Origin: Burkholderiaceae bacterium
Lineage (GTDB): Bacteria > Pseudomonadota > Gammaproteobacteria > Burkholderiales > Burkholderiaceae
NCBI GenBank assembly: GCA_947461335.1
Contig: CANHLB010000068.1
Span: forward strand, 1 to 8,221
DNA length: 8,221 nucleotides
Direction of reading: 5' to 3'
The notes beneath the pieces were generated by a model, which saw only the letters and a program-made list of their open reading frames with translations, made no database searches and had not been told where the DNA came from. Shown here in pieces: positions 7,374 to 8,221 of the stretch (positions within the stretch are counted from its first letter, which is position 1; each line of letters starts with the position of its first letter). Position numbers and translations under genes: made by a program.

Positions 7374-8198
7374 ATGAGTACTAAAACCATCGTTGTCACT
7401 AGACCCAGCGGTCAGTCTCGTCAGCTGATAGAGATACTTTCTAAAAGCATCGAACATAGTGGTGTCGCTAAGCGCAGCCTGCCGGAAATAGTGGCACTCC
7501 CTTTGCTGACGATTGTTCCCAAAACAGAGGATCAGCTAGCAGATCATATCGCTACCAGTTTGAAAGATGCAGATCTTGCGATTTTCGTTAGCCCCAATGC
7601 GATTGAATGCGTGATGCGTTTACTTGAACGCGACTGGCAAGAATTTTCTAAAAAGATTATTCCAATTGGAGTAATGGGAGGTAGTAGCAAGCTTGCACTG
7701 CAAAACCATGGCATTGGTCAAGAGCAAAGTCCTACCCCAGTACTTATTCCGAAAAATCCAGAGAAATGGGATTCAGAAGGGCTTTGGCAAGAGCTCCAAG
7801 CTCTAGGCTGGGATTGGAGCAGCAAGAAGATCATTATTTTCAAAGGCGAGGGAGGTCGCGAATGGCTAGCTGAGACCTTAACAAAAGCAGGGGCAGTAGT
7901 AGAAGCAATCTCTACCTATACCCGCGTACCCTTAGATCTCGATAACCCTGCTTGGCATGCGATTCATGAGATGGATTTTTCTAAATCACTCTGGCTACTC
8001 ACATCATCAGAAGCAGTGCGCTACTTGGGGCAAGTGGTAAAAGATCAATTTCCGCAGGGACTTCAAAGCGCTAGCGCCTTATGTCCACATCACAATATTG
8101 CTGATGCCGCAGAAATCATTGGATTTGGTGAAGTATTTACTACCGAGCCTGGTGATGAGGCGCTTATTAAAGCGAGCTTAGCTTGGCTAACAATCTAA
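7374..8198 (+). CDS. hemD: uroporphyrinogen-III synthase
   Basis: This is a cytoplasmic enzyme that closes hydroxymethylbilane into uroporphyrinogen III while inverting the last pyrrole ring, directly using the HemC product. At 274 residues it is close to the family's usual 250-270. HemD is poorly conserved, but its landmarks are present: VTRPSGQSRQL (8-18), LAIFVSPNAIECVMRLL (68-84), IFKGEGGREWLAETLTKAGA (155-174) leading to ISTYTRVP (179-186), LLTSSEAVRYL (208-218), and a closing helix after TTEPGDEALIKASLAWL. The usual two-lobed HemD plan fits this order. The ATG at 7374 follows the hemC stop by 14 bases without a strong Shine-Dalgarno. The stop is at 8196-8198. In related bacteria hemX commonly comes next, but only 23 bases remain here. 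Confidence 0.93.
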   Translation: MSTKTIVVTRPSGQSRQLIEILSKSIEHSGVAKRSLPEIVALPLLTIVPKTEDQLADHIATSLKDADLAIFVSPNAIECVMRLLERDWQEFSKKIIPIGVMGGSSKLALQNHGIGQEQSPTPVLIPKNPEKWDSEGLWQELQALGWDWSSKKIIIFKGEGGREWLAETLTKAGAVVEAISTYTRVPLDLDNPAWHAIHEMDFSKSLWLLTSSEAVRYLGQVVKDQFPQGLQSASALCPHHNIADAAEIIGFGEVFTTEPGDEALIKASLAWLTI

Positions 8199-8221
8199 GT
8201 TTTTGAAAAGCGAAGTAAAGC

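Overview
The window looks like chromosomal DNA of a Burkholderiales bacterium, most likely Polynucleobacter or a close relative. The reasons are the sequence character of its ArgH, HemC and HemD, a moderate and slightly AT-leaning base composition, very tight gene packing, and a haem block (hemC-hemD) divergent from argH. The genus is inferred from remembered gene sequences and gene order, not from a search.

Layout from left to right. (1) The last 78 codons of an unrecognised plus-strand gene end at 239. (2) Converging on it, with only 8 bases between the stops, is a minus-strand pair: a putative outer-membrane lipoprotein (1534-2778) followed by an MFS_3-type transporter (248-1537). The two overlap by 4 bases at a GTGA junction. 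(3) Another minus-strand block follows: argH (4932-6350), then the small and large membrane subunits of a TRAP transporter, dctQ (4375-4926) and dctM (2846-4378). These are spaced by 5 bases and by an ATGA overlap. No TRAP substrate-binding protein is present. (4) Divergent from argH, across only 43 bases, are hemC (6394-7359) and hemD (7374-8198) on the plus strand. They encode consecutive steps from porphobilinogen to uroporphyrinogen III.

How the genes work together. ArgH completes arginine synthesis and releases fumarate. HemC and HemD make the first macrocycle of haem synthesis. DctQM is the membrane part of an ion-driven uptake system whose binding protein must be encoded elsewhere if the system works. 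The lipoprotein/MFS pair is probably co-translated and has no known role. All genes look intact. I see no RNA gene, insertion sequence, CRISPR array, phage gene or convincing hairpin terminator, and no stretch over 300 bases lacks a gene. Most of the window is ordinary core genome. The points of interest are the TRAP pair without a binding protein attached to argH, the uncharacterised lipoprotein/transporter pair, and the very compact argH/hemC divergent start region. I found no clear evidence of an undescribed multi-gene system.
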